Source: Climacium dendroides
Taxonomy: Eukaryota; Streptophyta; Bryopsida; Hypnales; Climaciaceae
NCBI GenBank assembly: GCA_950106755.1
Contig: OX467091.1
Span: forward strand, 20,291,538-20,355,537
DNA: 64,000 bases
Direction of reading: 5' to 3'
In this document: one piece after another, positions 1-11,344 of the stretch
How positions within the stretch are numbered: the stretch's first letter is position 1
Layout of the letters: the number at the start of each line of letters is the position of its first letter
Program-made: the position numbers and the translations under genes
Notes under the pieces: generated by a model
Database searches by the model: none
What the model saw: the letters and a program-made list of their open reading frames with translations, nothing else
Told to the model about the DNA's origin: nothing

Positions 1-2889
1 ACTCCGGACTTCTGCAACTTCTCCTCCAAGGCCTTTGCACTCTGCAGATGTGCACAAAAGCTCGTCACTACAAGGATACGGAAACCATTCAAAAACTGGC
101 AATCCAGTCTCGTATGCAATCCAACAGGAACTCATTACACTTGGTTGGAATTCAATTCGTAATTTGGGGTGGAATGTCTATGGCCACTGATCTTGGACTG
201 GAAATATAAAAATGGGGTCGCCTACTATTCCTTCTATACAAATTTACAACCTCCCGATTTGAACAATCGCCTAAGAAAGCCTCATACATGGACTGAGAAA
301 ATCTGATCTCAAGGGAGTTTGGCGATTATGTTGTACCCGAAGTGATCTCTCCAGTAAGGCCTGTTGAGTGATCTCCCAATGAAAGCACACTCTTACATAC
401 TAATAAAATAGTTTCAGTGATAAGGAAGAGTATTCTTAAACTCATATGCAGCTTTGATTTTTAGGTGATTAAACTCGATTGAGGTTGAAATAGCCAAAAG
501 CCGTGAGGGTGGCAATTTACCTCGACATCTGAGAATCCTTTGTGGGAATCATTTTGGCCGAAGTGAGCTTGCAATGGAGCTTTGGTCTGGGTGGGATCAG
601 CAAGCTCTGGAGGTGGGATGCCATAAAAGGCTACAGCGGCGTCAACTTCTGGGATGCGTACTGCACTTGCAATGGTTAACGCTCCACCCATGCAGAAACC
701 CGTCACTCCAACCTGCGAACAAAAAAAGAGTCTCAGAAGCTTTCTAAAAATTGAAGAAAAAAGTTCTTACTGTGTTAAAAGTGAACAAAGCCAGGAGCAT
801 TTTATTCTACCTTAATATCCCATTTCACTAATACAAGCTTCAATACTACATCCATTGTGCTGCTCACATCGTAATTAAAGCTCGACGAGGTTGTCAAACC
901 CTATTCCCAACATCGTTGATAGTTATTTTTTGATAAGAATTTACGCTGAATGCGCATTCTTCAAAAGTCAGGTGCACTTTTAACGAAATCTAACAACTGG
1001 ATAAAAAAAGTCATAACAAACCTTGACATACTCTTTTCAACTCTCACAAGATTACATCTCTACTGAAGTTGAGTTCTGAAGATTGAGAAACTTAGTAGAC
1101 AATGGTTTACATATGTTGAGATCCCAACGGGAAGACGATTCATTGGGCAAGAATTACAAAGAGTTTAATATGCAGTAAATCCTGGTTACAATTCCTAGAA
1201 ATAGGATCGGTGCGCATTTCCAACTTTCAACGGAAATCAGTATTGTCAACTGCTTTGAGGCGAGTTCTACCTTCGGGGAGCCATTTTTCTTCAACCACTT
1301 GGCGGAAGCAGCTATGTCAGCAACAGCTCCAGGCCAATCCAGACCCGACATCAGGTGTTGCGCTTCAGCCGCATCTAAACCAAGCTTACCACGGTACAAA
1401 CTGACAAATCAAAGCGAAAAAAACATAAGTTAGGTCAATGCAAGCATTCCGTTTTATCTCTCAAGGTTCTAGTCCTTACCATTCATGATCAGCTGACCCA
1501 ACAATTACATGCTTCTCTAAAAAATATGAGTCTCTGCATGACCATTCAAAACTGCTGACGAGAACCGCGAGGCACAAATTGAGCTTCTTGGTCTAGTAGG
1601 GGATAAAATGAACTCAAAAAGAAAAAGGACCTCTAAAATTTTCACAGCCCATAGAACTCATTCAGGCGAGGGTACAAAACGCACACCATTTTCAATGGAT
1701 GATGGACAACAGTACAACTTACTCGGGGACAAGAGCCCGGTATCCCTTCTGGGCAATGGTCATCGCGTGGTTCTTAATTTCAAAATCCACGCCCCACCAT
1801 TCCTGTACCACCACAATACCAGGAGCCTTCTCTTCTCCAACCACATAGATGTCAAAAACCTGCGAACAGCAACAACTACCATTTCACATCTTATTCCGAA
1901 ATCTTCCACATGCAGATCGAGAACCTTCTACTAAAGTTTCAAGGAGTAGTTCCAAAACCCCAAGGCACACAACTAGGGTAAAGAGCTGCTCAGGAGACAC
2001 AGAGTGTCTGGAGAGATTGTAATCAAGGTGTACATTTCAGAAGGTACAGTCCCCAGAGCAGCCATCCCAAAGCTACCAAGTGCAATCCACACTCCCAAAT
2101 GCAAAAACTCACATCCTTGGCATCGCCGTTTCGCTGAATTTGAAACTTCTCCAGAATCAAAGCCATCTTGGTCGAATACGTCTTCTCGCCTTTCCCAGTC
2201 GCTGCAAGAACGAACGCCACCAATCTCACTTTCAGAGTACTTCACCAGGCCAATTATTCAACGTTGAGTTCTCCCAAAGTGGTGGCTAGGCTAATTTGAA
2301 ACCCCATCTTCTCTCAAGAATCAAATTACAGAATGATGAGTCTCCACCACTGGCTACCACGAAGAAAACTCTCCAATCACAAAAGCAAGACTCACAAACC
2401 ACGATTCACAAAGCACGAAGATAAGCTTCCGAAACTGAAAGCAGTTACCCCCCAACACCTTCCACCACCGAAACAATTACTGAAGCATGCAAGTGCGCAA
2501 CATGGCAAGACCTATCCGTTTGTAAAAAACCCAAACGACTAAATCAACAGTAAACTCAAGACCCTCCAGCCCTAGAAACGAAATCACCTAAACCCCAATT
2601 CCCTCCACACAACCCTCCCCTCCTTAGAACACAATCTCTCGGGTACCAACCCGAGCTCTCAAAGCAAAGCAACAAAACCTGGTGTTTCATGGCTCCCCAT
2701 GTAGCTAAGTTACGTTTTACCTGCGATGGGTTTGTAAGCAAGCAGGGGCAATGACAGAGGACGATCAAATGGAGCTTTGCGAGTGAAATGCTTCAGTCTC
2801 GGTGAGGAAGAAGATGAAAATGAAGATCGGGAGAGGGAGAGAGAAGGGGCCAAGTGGCGGAATTGGAGGAATGAAGTTTGGAGTGCCAT
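1..2889 (-). CDS. Dienelactone hydrolase family protein, plastid-type leader, 3' end beyond window
   Basis: Alpha/beta hydrolase of the dienelactone hydrolase (carboxymethylenebutenolidase) family. Coding exons on the minus strand read 2889-2721, 2201-2113, 1859-1723, 1400-1271, 712-521 and 41-1 (continuing off the left edge); every junction is GT-AG and the phases agree (56 codons +1, 2+29, 45+2, 1+43, 64). Exon 3 carries VVVQEWWGVD with the family's conserved Glu, exon 5 the nucleophile motif GFCMGG, exon 6 the start of the helix after it (AKALEEKLQ). The catalytic Asp and His would lie beyond the window. The first 50 or so residues are rich in Ser, Arg and Phe with almost no acidic residues, as in chloroplast transit peptides; an internal Met (STKMALILEK) could start a cytosolic form. 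Start chosen because it is the first ATG of the only exon that joins in phase. Substrate in plants is not known for this clade; hydrolysis of a lactone or ester is inferred from the family. Confidence 0.88.
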
Positions 2890-3153
2890 TTGTTAACTCA
2901 CGAAGAATCGAAGATGCTTGGGGGAGCTGTGCATTGGATTCCTTTTGCAATTGGAGATTCCTTCTTTGTTGAGATGGAAGCTCTGGCAACAGTTTCTGAG
3001 GACTTTGCTTTTGGAATATCTGTTTGGCACCTGTTTTTTTCATGCAAAAAAAGCTGAGGTTTTGGGGAAACTCTCTGTGCTGGACAAGTGTGAGTAAATT
3101 GAGAGCTCTTGCAAGTGCAAGCAGCACACTCTTTGGGTAGGGTAAGGTAAGGT
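2890..3153. promoter_or_regulatory. 5' leader and upstream region of the hydrolase gene
   Basis: About 260 bp between the hydrolase start codon and a MITE-like repeat. It contains a short tandem run of GGTAA units (3140-3159) that merges into the repeat's terminus. No clear TATA box could be assigned. The 134- and 113-codon open frames on the minus strand here run through the leader and the repeat and look fortuitous. Confidence 0.35.
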
Positions 3154-3464
3154 AAGGTAGGAGGTCCAAGAAGCGCCCATTTAAGAGCTGAAACTGAATT
3201 TGCCAAGGAGGTGAAATTTTTTGAAATAAATTTTTTCAAGAAAATTTCCTTGAAAGAAAAAAAGAATTGGCATCCAACCCAAGTTGTTTCATATTTTTTG
3301 GAGCTTTATGGAAATATTTATGAATTTTTGAAGTTGAAATGCAGTGGACTCCACCTCCTGAAATGTAATCTATTGGTCTTACAATGAAAAATAAACATGT
3401 ACAAATAGTGTATATTTGAGGTGGGCAATTTTAGAGCCCAAGAGTTTTATAGACCTCTTACCTT
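3154..3464. mobile_element. MITE-like element, copy A
   Basis: Begins AAGGTAGGAGGTCC and ends GACCTCTTACCTT, so the ends are inverted repeats (12 of 13 bases). The interior (CCCATTTAAGAGCTGAAACTG, then TTTCATATTTTTTG, then GTACAAATAGTG and GGGCAATTTTAGAGC) is matched in the same order by the copy at 14748-15019. No coding capacity. A target duplication could not be fixed because the left end lies in GGTAA repeats. Confidence 0.65.
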
Positions 3465-5480
3465 GAGGCAAATCAACCTATAATAGGTAGAATGATTGGT
3501 TTCTAATGTGGGCATTGTTGATATTTTTTTATTTATTTTTCTATGTGAAAACAAATGTGAAAAATAGGGAGAACAATTGATATTATATATTTTTTTGACA
3601 AAGTATGAATTTGTTATAAATTTTAGAAGTATGATATCCAAATGAGCCTCTAGACTACTTTAAAATCAACAAAAAGTGCATCCATAATGGTTATCTTACT
3701 CACCTAAAGCAATCACAATATTTCCAAATATGGTTACAATCTGAAGGCCTAAAAAAATCACTTGTTGTGATGAATTTACACTGTAAAGGTGGAAGTCCCA
3801 TTGCAATCACTAATAATTCCATCACCACCATCCATGACATTGATTGTAGCCACTAACTCAACCTAATATTAATAACCTAAATCTCATTTATTGGAAAAAA
3901 ATTATCATGGATTGTTGCAAGATTGTAATGGATCATTTCCTAGGTGTTTATCATAGGGATTTTGCTTGTCAAAAGCTAGTTTACTTTAACTACACTTAAA
4001 GTATGTTCACATATAATTGACACTAATAGCATGTGAGTAGGGTTATTATTATTTGACTGAAAACATTTTTATTGAATCGTACTAGCGGTTGGCTCTTGTT
4101 ATGCTATGCATTCACCATTAGAATTTCATTAAAACTTTTATGTATTAGATAGAATGCAGAGCAGGAATTTCAATAAATCTTCAAATAAAAATTACTACAA
4201 TCTTTATATAATTTTTTTAATAAATAAGCATATACTGAAATAAACAATAGAAATTTAATGAATGATGAATGAAATACATGCAATGATGAATACAGTAAAA
4301 GATACATATACATTAGAATGCATTAAAAATTTGACTCAATTGTTACAAACAATGGCAACCCAAATAGAAGAATTTAAAGGAAGAAAACTTGTAAATCTCA
4401 AAAGCTTTGTGAACAATTTAATTGTTGTGAAATCCAAAATCAGTTCAATCTAATAAATTTCTCAAATCATTTGGTAGTAGCAATAGAAAATTGAAATCAG
4501 AAACTCAAAGCTCACAAAAGCACAAATATAGAAATGCAAAAGAAGTATAAAGCCAAGAAAAGCAATGGAATTGCTACCTTTATAATATCACCATATTGAT
4601 CCTCTTTAATATCACCTCAATTGCAACGACTATATTATTTTTATAATATCATCCTTTGTAAAAAGTGATATTACAAAGGTGATTGTGAACTGCTACTCTA
4701 TTTCAGTAATATCACATTGTGTGAAAATATGAATTCTATGTATGCATGATTGGAAATATTTTTATAAAATAATTAAAATAATTAAAATAATAATTATAAA
4801 GACTTATCGAAATCATTATCATGCATTCTATTCAAATATATCAATTTTTTACTAATATGTAAAAGTTGACTATACACTAGTCTTTTTTTTGAGCTAGTTT
4901 TCCACCACATGTTGATGTAAAAATGTAATTCAAATGGTGAATTCAAGGATTTAGTCATCTTTGAGAACCTCCAACAAAAATTTTGGAAAAAAAACAAAAT
5001 CTCTAATTCTTATGGAATTTAGAAGATGTATAGGAATAATAAAGAGGTCATGAGAATGGGGCACCTTCAAAGAAAGGGTCCCTCTACATTCCCATTATGC
5101 TCTCATCTAGTTCCCAATGAAGTTCCCAACATTGGGAACGTCAAACTTTGACCTACACCACTTCCCTCAGATGGTGCTTCAGGAGCTTCCTGGATTGTTT
5201 AAAGTTCCTTAATTTCATTATGGCCTAGTCAAAACACATATTTCCATGTCTATTTCATTTCCTGCTAAGATACAACACATGAAATGTCACATGTAACAAA
5301 TTTATATCATCAAAGGCTTTCAAATAGTAAACTTCAAGGGAAATTCTAATGAGTCTTCAAAAATTCATAGTTTATTCATAGGAAAGACAAAAAATACTTT
5401 GAAAAAATATGTTGTTATTTCTTACATTGAACTACAAATTCAACTAAAATTCAAAAAAAATAAGAAAATGGTTACACAAA
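3465..5480. other. AT-rich intergenic DNA, no gene seen
   Basis: Low-complexity AT-rich sequence with frequent stops in all frames. No protein motif, RNA gene or clear repeat boundary was recognised. Confidence 0.5.
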
Positions 5481-6042
5481 TTGAATCCTCAAAGGATATG
5501 GGATAATTTGTAAATGAGTGTTAAACCGCATATTGTCAAAATGTCAAAATTATGTTTATGTAGAATTTTAGATGTCATTTAGTCATAATAGAATTTTTTT
5601 CAGGACTAATAAAAGTTGGAAAATCTATTTGAATTTCATCTCCAAAAATTCATTTCATATTTCAAGCCTCCAATCAAAAGCTATGGACAAAATTTAGAGA
5701 GGATGTTTCAAGATGTAAAAGAAAATGTCCCTTCTAACCCCTCTTTGAAATTTGTCCATAACTTTTGATTGGAGGCCTAAATTATCAAACGAATTTTTGG
5801 AGATAAAATTTAAATAGATTTCCCAAGTTTTTTTAGTCTATTTTTTTTGAAATTTTTTATTTTACTATGACTAAATGAGGCCTGAAATTTTACTTCAAAT
5901 AGAATTTTTGTTTTGATTTGACTTAACTATGAACCATTGAGTTCCTACTAACTTTAATTTATTTATCCCACATTGTTTACTTTACCTCCTACCACCCCAT
6001 ATGTATATAAAGATTTGTCTTCTCATTCCTAATACACAAATC
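5481..6042. repeat. Foldback repeat, full copy 1
   Basis: Two arms of about 250 bp face each other around 5720: the left arm has CATTTAGTCATAATAGAA, then CATCTCCAAAAATTCATTT, then CCTCCAATCAAAAGCTATGG; the right arm has the complements in reverse order (CATAACTTTTGATTGGAGG, TTTTTGGAGATAAAATTT, ACTATGACTAAATGAGG). The outer parts GATATGGGATAATTTG and TTTATCCCACATTG also pair. A related copy lies at 7675-8236 and a deleted one at 6690-6940. Confidence 0.7.
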
Positions 6043-6689
6043 ATGAAAGGCGTTCAAAACATAGTGCTTGTTGGCTTGGCTGTGCTTGAATTTCTAGGTG
6101 TTCCCATTTAGTTTCTTTTTGTCTTCCCCTCCCCCATTTGCTAGTCGCCTATTTTTGATTGGAGGTTGCCTGGCAGCTCGAGATTGCCATATTATTGATT
6201 ACTTTTTGGCTTGATGTGCCCCTTGTGTTGCCCCAACCTGAAGTCAATGGATTTTAGCTTGCCCGCTTTGTTTGCCCACCTCCGTTTTCCAAAAATGCTT
6301 ATAACTTCTAAAGGATAAGTTGAATTGATGAAAAAATTATATGCATGCAAAGCTTTACCAAATGTGCATGTTTGAAAAAAGCTTCAGAAAATCATGCCAA
6401 GTTTTGGCAAATTAAGAGCCTACCCAAAGTCACAATTTGGCCCTTGCAGGGCCAATGGGACTTTAGGGGTTAAGGATTAATAAAAAAAATACTTTACTTA
6501 AATAGAAATTTTGGTTAATTTTTTTTTTTCAAAAGTGACAAATTTTTTTTATTTTCAAGATTACACAATTAAATCTATAAATATATTTAGAGGTGGTTTG
6601 CTAAAAATCCAAAAAATTCATTGAAAAATCCATTGAATCAAATACCAATCCATCAATTGACCATCTACCATCAATTTATAATGAAATTC

Positions 6690-6940
6690 ATTGCATGTCA
6701 TGAATCCTCAAAGGATATGGTACAATTTGTTTTCAACATTAATTTAATTCAATGTTTAAAAAGAATTCTTCTACTATGCCTAAATGAGGACTAAAATTCT
6801 ATTTTGAATACAATTTGTGCTTTTGATTTGATTATAAGTAGTTGAATTTTTACTTATCGTAATTTACATATCCCATGTGTGTTGTTTTTATCTCCTACTA
6901 CCCCATTTGTATAAACATCTTATCTTCTCATTTCTCTACT
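6690..6940. repeat. Foldback repeat, internally deleted copy
   Basis: Starts with AATCCTCAAAGGATATGG and ends with the TATCCCATGTG...CTACTACCCCATTTGTATAAA segment of the foldback family, but the central hairpin is missing: the left outer arm passes almost directly into TACTATGCCTAAATGAGG. The 6043-6689 interval before it shows no feature. Confidence 0.55.
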
Positions 6941-7674
6941 AACAATAGAGCATTGCCACAGTGAGGTGGTGAAATCCCTATAAGAACAGATTCTGTTATT
7001 ACAAACTGTTCCACAAATATGACCTTCTAGCATGGGTTGAGACTTCAATCAATTTTAATGGTGAGAAAAGGTGGTCAAAGTTGCCAATGCAATGACTACA
7101 TTGAATGAAGTCATTTAATTCCAATTTCAATTTTTGTAAATTAGCAGAGTGATTGAGCAAGATTATGGTCAATGCACCCTTCATAGTGAAAAATAGTAGC
7201 TCACTAAAAAACAAGGAAAAGAACATAGAAATTGGTCAATTATGGGTTCCATGAAAAAAATGCCCATGCCAAGTTGAAGTATTTGAATTGGGCATGCCAA
7301 GTATTTTGAAAATAGTGCTCAACATTAGAGAGTATTTGAGGGCATTAGAATATTGTGAGTTTTCAAAATGTTCCCCTAAGCATGCCTTTGTTGTTGGTTG
7401 TTGTGGGAATAAATTTGATATAGTCTAGACACTGCCACATCAAACAAGACAATTTTCATACGTAGATAGCAACTCTAATTTGATTTAATTAAAAAAATAA
7501 AACAATGGAGAGAACCCTTAAACAATCCATTGAGTCAATTACCTATTTGTCATTGGACCTCTTGCCATCAAGGAATATATTGATGGCATAATAAAGGAAT
7601 AAGTTCATCGAGCTTTTGTGAGATTGAAGGGTAGAGAGGTGGTTTTTATAGTGAAATACATTGTCCATCACAAA

Positions 7675-8236
7675 TCCTCAAAGGACATGAGATAAATTGA
7701 AGATGAAAGTTTGTAATGATTGTTCATTGTCAAAACATAGGAATTGTGTTCAAAACAAAATTTCAAACCTCATTTAGGCATAGTAGAATAAGATTTTTCA
7801 AAAAACTTTGAACTAAAATAACTTTGAAAATCAATTTGAGTTTCATCTCTTCAAATCCATTTGTGTTTTGGAGCCTCCAAAAAAATCTATTAAAAAAAAA
7901 ATTCAAAGTGGACATTTGAATATATCAAAAACAAAATGTCCATTCCAAGTCCTTTTTGAATTTTGTCCATAACTTTTGATTGTAGGCTCAAAATCTGAAA
8001 CAAATTTTTGGAGATGAAATTTATCTTAATTTATCACATTACCTAGTTCAAAGTTCTTTGAGAAAAGTTATTTTACTATGTCTAGATGTGGTTTAAAATT
8101 CTACTTTGAACAAAAAATTTGCTTTTGAGTTCACTATGATACCACTAATCCTAATTGGCAAATATCCCATACGAGTTGTTATACTCACTACTATTCCACT
8201 TATATAAAAAGCTTGTCTTCATTAAGAGTCCCTACG
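7675..8236. repeat. Foldback repeat, full copy 2
   Basis: Same order of blocks as the copy at 5481: CTCAAAGGACATGAGATAA, CCTCATTTAGGCATAGTAG, CATCTCTTCAAATCC, then the mirrored right arm with CATAACTTTTGATTGTAGG, TTTTTGGAGATGAAATTT, ACTATGTCTAGATG, ATATCCCATACGAG and CTTATATAAAAAGCTTGTC. The two full copies differ at many positions, so they are old. 6941-7674 and 8237-8728 hold no gene. Confidence 0.6.
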
Positions 8237-8728
8237 TATCTAAGGACTTCCTATCTATGTATTGAAATGCATTGAACTTTGCAAAAAGGACAAAAGATTT
8301 TCTGAAACCCTACATGGAAGTGACCATTATTTGCAATAGAAAAATGAGAATTTAGGTTGGCAAAATTGTAGGAACAGCCCTATGAGAAAGGAGGAGGGAA
8401 CTTTTTGACTTTTGGAAAACCAATTTTAACATTACAGTTGAACTATTTGGTTATTTTTAGTTTCACAATAAAATAAGACAAATACCTAAAATGTATTTTT
8501 TTCCTATTCACATTGAAGTGTAAACATTATGGTGGGATACATTCCTAGTATGGAGGGTCCAGTGATTCAAGATTATGAATCCTTCACAAGAAGACAAGTA
8601 GTAAATTATTAAAATGTGATTAGTGAGGCTTCCAATAGAGATACGATTTTGGAAGAAAAATATTTGGTTACTTTCAGTTTGACAAGAAAATGGGACAAAC
8701 ACCTAATATGTAATTTCTCCCTACTCAC

Positions 8729-9189
8729 ATTAGGGGTAGTCACGGCATGTTCTTGGGGATGGTGAACAATGAACATTGGTGTGGTGGCGGCCGAGGGTTG
8801 GCGTCCCTTGCATGGAATATTCTTAGCGGAACCTTGATTGTTCACTCCCAACATCCCCCTCAAGAGGTGGATGTTGAGAGTGAACAATCAATGTTCCGCT
8901 AAGATTATTCCTTTGTTCTCTCTATTTTAACTTTTGAACTAGCACTTTAACTTGGAAAGGTTGCCGATTCCCTGGCCAGTTCCCTCCGGGAAGGTCGGCA
9001 GTTCCTTCCAGGAAAGTCGTCACTTACCTCGGGTAATACCATTGTCCATTCTCCATTATTCTCAACAATTTTGAACCAAAAGGGTGGTCATGGCTTGTTC
9101 AATATTCGTCTCTTCTCATTGGCCCTTCAAAACACTTTCCATTGTTCATTGTTCACACACCCCGTGAACATGCCGTGACTACCCCTATT
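8729..9189. mobile_element. 455-bp MITE with ATT target duplication
   Basis: The element itself is 8732-9186. Its ends are near-perfect inverted repeats of about 48 bp starting AGGGGTAGTCACGGCATGTTC, flanked by ATT at 8729-8731 and 9187-9189. The flanks (CTACTCACATT / ATTGAAGTGTAAACAT) are joined without the element in a nearby duplicate at about 8500-8526 (TATTCACATTGAAGTGTAAACAT), which is effectively an empty site. No ORF. The superfamily is unclear; a 3-bp duplication would suit PIF/Harbinger or CACTA non-autonomous elements. Confidence 0.85.
8814..8911. repeat. Internal 98-bp palindrome inside the MITE
   Basis: Left arm GGAATATTCTTAGCGGAAC...TTGATTGTTCACTC...CAACATCC pairs with GGATGTTG...GAGTGAACAATCAA...GTTCCGCTAAGATTATTCC. 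The loop is about 11 bases (CCCTCAAGAGG). It is separate from the terminal inverted repeats, so the MITE is a double foldback or a nested insertion. Confidence 0.75.
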
Positions 9190-9928
9190 GAAGTGTAAAC
9201 ATCATGGAAGTCAGCAATGGCAATTTTGATTTTGGAAAACTTGAAAATTGTTTTTTCTATTGACTATGGATGGATGGAAGGTCGCCGTCACACTATTCCA
9301 TTCCGCTCTTCTGCATTCCCCCCACCCGCTCCTTTCCTTGCCCCCACCCGCTCCTTTCTTTCCCCCACCCGCTCCCGTTTGCATCCTCCCTTCATTCCCC
9401 CGCACGCTCGTCCCGGTATGCAAATTCGCGAGCAACGCACTCATCTTTGAAGCTCAGTCTTGTTGTTGATCCAACCGCTTGATGGGTGCTTGGGAATGCT
9501 CATGTAAAAAATCGCCATCGCCCCTCAATGTCATTTTTTCCACGTCCGTTTGCCAATTTTTCTCTAGCGGACTGTGCCAGCGTTAGGGTGCGAGAAACAG
9601 CGCAGGAGAATCAGTTGGAGGAAGATGGAGGTTTAGAATTTAATACGTACAACTGTTGGACTAGTCTGTCTCTGGATTCATGTGTTCCCGTCCAGTTCAT
9701 CAGCTTGAGAGCAAGACATCGATAGACTCAGTTTCCGTGCTGTTAGTTCGTCTTGAATTACGCTGTAATTTTGAGGTGCGCTGGAGTTCATGATGGTGTA
9801 AGAGGTATGACTTGCTCTGCCGTTTCTAGGGGAGGTGTTGTTGACATGTGAGTGGCGAGGTAAGTAAGGGGTAAGCCTAGTTCAATGAAGTGAAGTACTA
9901 AGCCAGATCGCGACTTGTCGTACGACCC
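9190..9928. other. Upstream region of the repeat-protein gene
   Basis: Contains a short tandem repeat at about 9319-9375 (three units of CCCCCACCCGCTCCTTTC), then a moderately GC-rich stretch up to the ATG at 9929 that is a plausible 5' leader. The small open frames on both strands here are caused by the C-rich tandem repeat. Confidence 0.4.
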
Positions 9929-11344
9929 ATGGGGTTACTCATTGAACCTTTCTATCGGATCCAGCGCAGACTGGTAGTCTCGCCAAGTTGCCGCAAGCGC
10001 AAAGCTCCACCTCCGGATACAACAACTGATGTGCAACTCGTGGATGCAAGCGACCTCGAGGGCGTGCACGCCAGGGTCGTCGAGGACAAATTATCCGACA
10101 CCAGCAAGCGCAAAACTCCACCTCCGGATACAACAACTGATGTACAACTCGTGGATGCAAGCGACCTCGAGGGTGTGCACGCCAGGGTCGTCGAGGACAA
10201 ATCATCCGGCACCAGCAAGCGCAAAGCTCCACCTCCGGATACTACAACCGGTGTGCAACTCGCTGATGCAAGCGACCATAAGGGCGTGTATGCCAGAGCT
10301 GTCGAGGACAAATCATCCGGCACCAGCAAGCGCAAAGCTCCACCTCCGGATACAACAACTGATGTGCAACTCGCGGATGCAAGCGACCTCAAGGGTGTGT
10401 ACGCCAGAGCCGTCAAGGACAAATCATCCGGCACCATCACAGGGTACAAGTATGAGCCCAGATTCACCCCGCCGAGGGAGGAAGTCGACGGCACCACGAG
10501 AAGATTCAATCGTCTTTCTCTCGGCGAGTACCACACTCGCGATGAGGCCAAGATTGTGCTTCAGATAGCCCGGTTCTATTACGACAAGGATCAAGGCTGT
10601 GTGGAGCTTGACGATGGTCAATTCAAGTTCTTCATTCCGCCGATGAACAAGCAAGAGCGAGGGCTCGCAGGTGAGGAGAAGAAGAAATGGGTGACCAGCA
10701 AATCGAAGCAAGTGTATGCAGATCTTGCAATCCAGAAGCGGAACTTCGAACAGTTGAGCGTGAGTAACAGGACAGATGCACGCTCTAGTCAAGATAACGA
10801 TATCGGAGTTTCAAAAATTCCATCTGTTTCTTCTGCAAATGAGCTTCAAGTTCCATCTTGCCCTGCGCCATTGCCCCCGTGCGACGTTGTAGATGATTCT
10901 AGTGACACTTTTTCTGGTTTGGGCGACATGATTGATAACCTTCTACGTCCCGACTCCCCAAATTTCTTACCTCAACAATCAAGTCTCAACTGCGAAATGC
11001 ATTACTTAGGGTTTGGTCAGATACTTGGGGGTCCTAGTTCACCACAAGCCGATGGTGTGACACAGGGTATCTGGGGCTCTAATGACGCTCATTTGAGCCC
11101 TCGCGTCGATTTTGAACAAGGATGGGATCTGGTCGGTGCAAGTGGATGTAATTTCTTCGCTAAGCGAAGGGACCCAGTTCTTCAACAGCTGGTGCATCGC
11201 CAGAAGCAGCAGCTAGAGGTGTACGCTTTACGAATTGTTGGCTTGGAGCATCAACTATTTGAATCTCAGATTCAAAATTCAGAGCTGCAACAGGAGATTG
11301 AACGTTTGAGAACAAGCCAAGTCTCAAATGGCAGCTTGATCTAG
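9929..11344 (+). CDS. Intronless 471-aa protein with four 37-aa repeats and a C-terminal coiled coil; function unknown
   Basis: ATG lies in a good plant context (CCCATGG). Residues about 23-170 are four tandem 37-residue repeats (111 bp each, 9995-10438) of the type KRKAPPPDTTTDVQLVDASD, each starting with a basic KRK that could serve in nuclear import. Next comes a compact basic region (about 172-275, GYKYEPRFTP...SLGEYHTRDEAKIVLQIARFYYD) whose spacing faintly resembles the end of an AP2/ERF domain, then a Ser/Pro-rich acidic linker, and last a heptad-like segment (LQQLVHRQKQQLEVYALRIV, then HQLFESQIQNSELQQEIERL) that should form a coiled coil. This would suit a transcription factor or chromatin protein, but no family is firmly recognised. 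GC content is well above the surrounding DNA. Coding nature is supported by length, composition and the ordered layout; introns are absent. Confidence 0.7.
   Translation: MGLLIEPFYRIQRRLVVSPSCRKRKAPPPDTTTDVQLVDASDLEGVHARVVEDKLSDTSKRKTPPPDTTTDVQLVDASDLEGVHARVVEDKSSGTSKRKAPPPDTTTGVQLADASDHKGVYARAVEDKSSGTSKRKAPPPDTTTDVQLADASDLKGVYARAVKDKSSGTITGYKYEPRFTPPREEVDGTTRRFNRLSLGEYHTRDEAKIVLQIARFYYDKDQGCVELDDGQFKFFIPPMNKQERGLAGEEKKKWVTSKSKQVYADLAIQKRNFEQLSVSNRTDARSSQDNDIGVSKIPSVSSANELQVPSCPAPLPPCDVVDDSSDTFSGLGDMIDNLLRPDSPNFLPQQSSLNCEMHYLGFGQILGGPSSPQADGVTQGIWGSNDAHLSPRVDFEQGWDLVGASGCNFFAKRRDPVLQQLVHRQKQQLEVYALRIVGLEHQLFESQIQNSELQQEIERLRTSQVSNGSLI

Noticed and set aside
2765..3239. Minus-strand ORFs of 134 and 113 codons upstream of the hydrolase
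   Set aside because: They run through the MITE and the GGTAA repeat and do not join the hydrolase exons in phase; the ATG at 2889 gives a better leader.
9315..9482. Proline-rich ORFs upstream of 9929
   Set aside because: Product of the C-rich 18-bp tandem repeat; no start context or continuation.
9939..10568. Opposite- and alternate-frame ORFs of 97-199 codons over the 37-aa repeat gene
   Set aside because: Shadows of the 111-bp repeats: a repeat length divisible by three keeps all frames open together.
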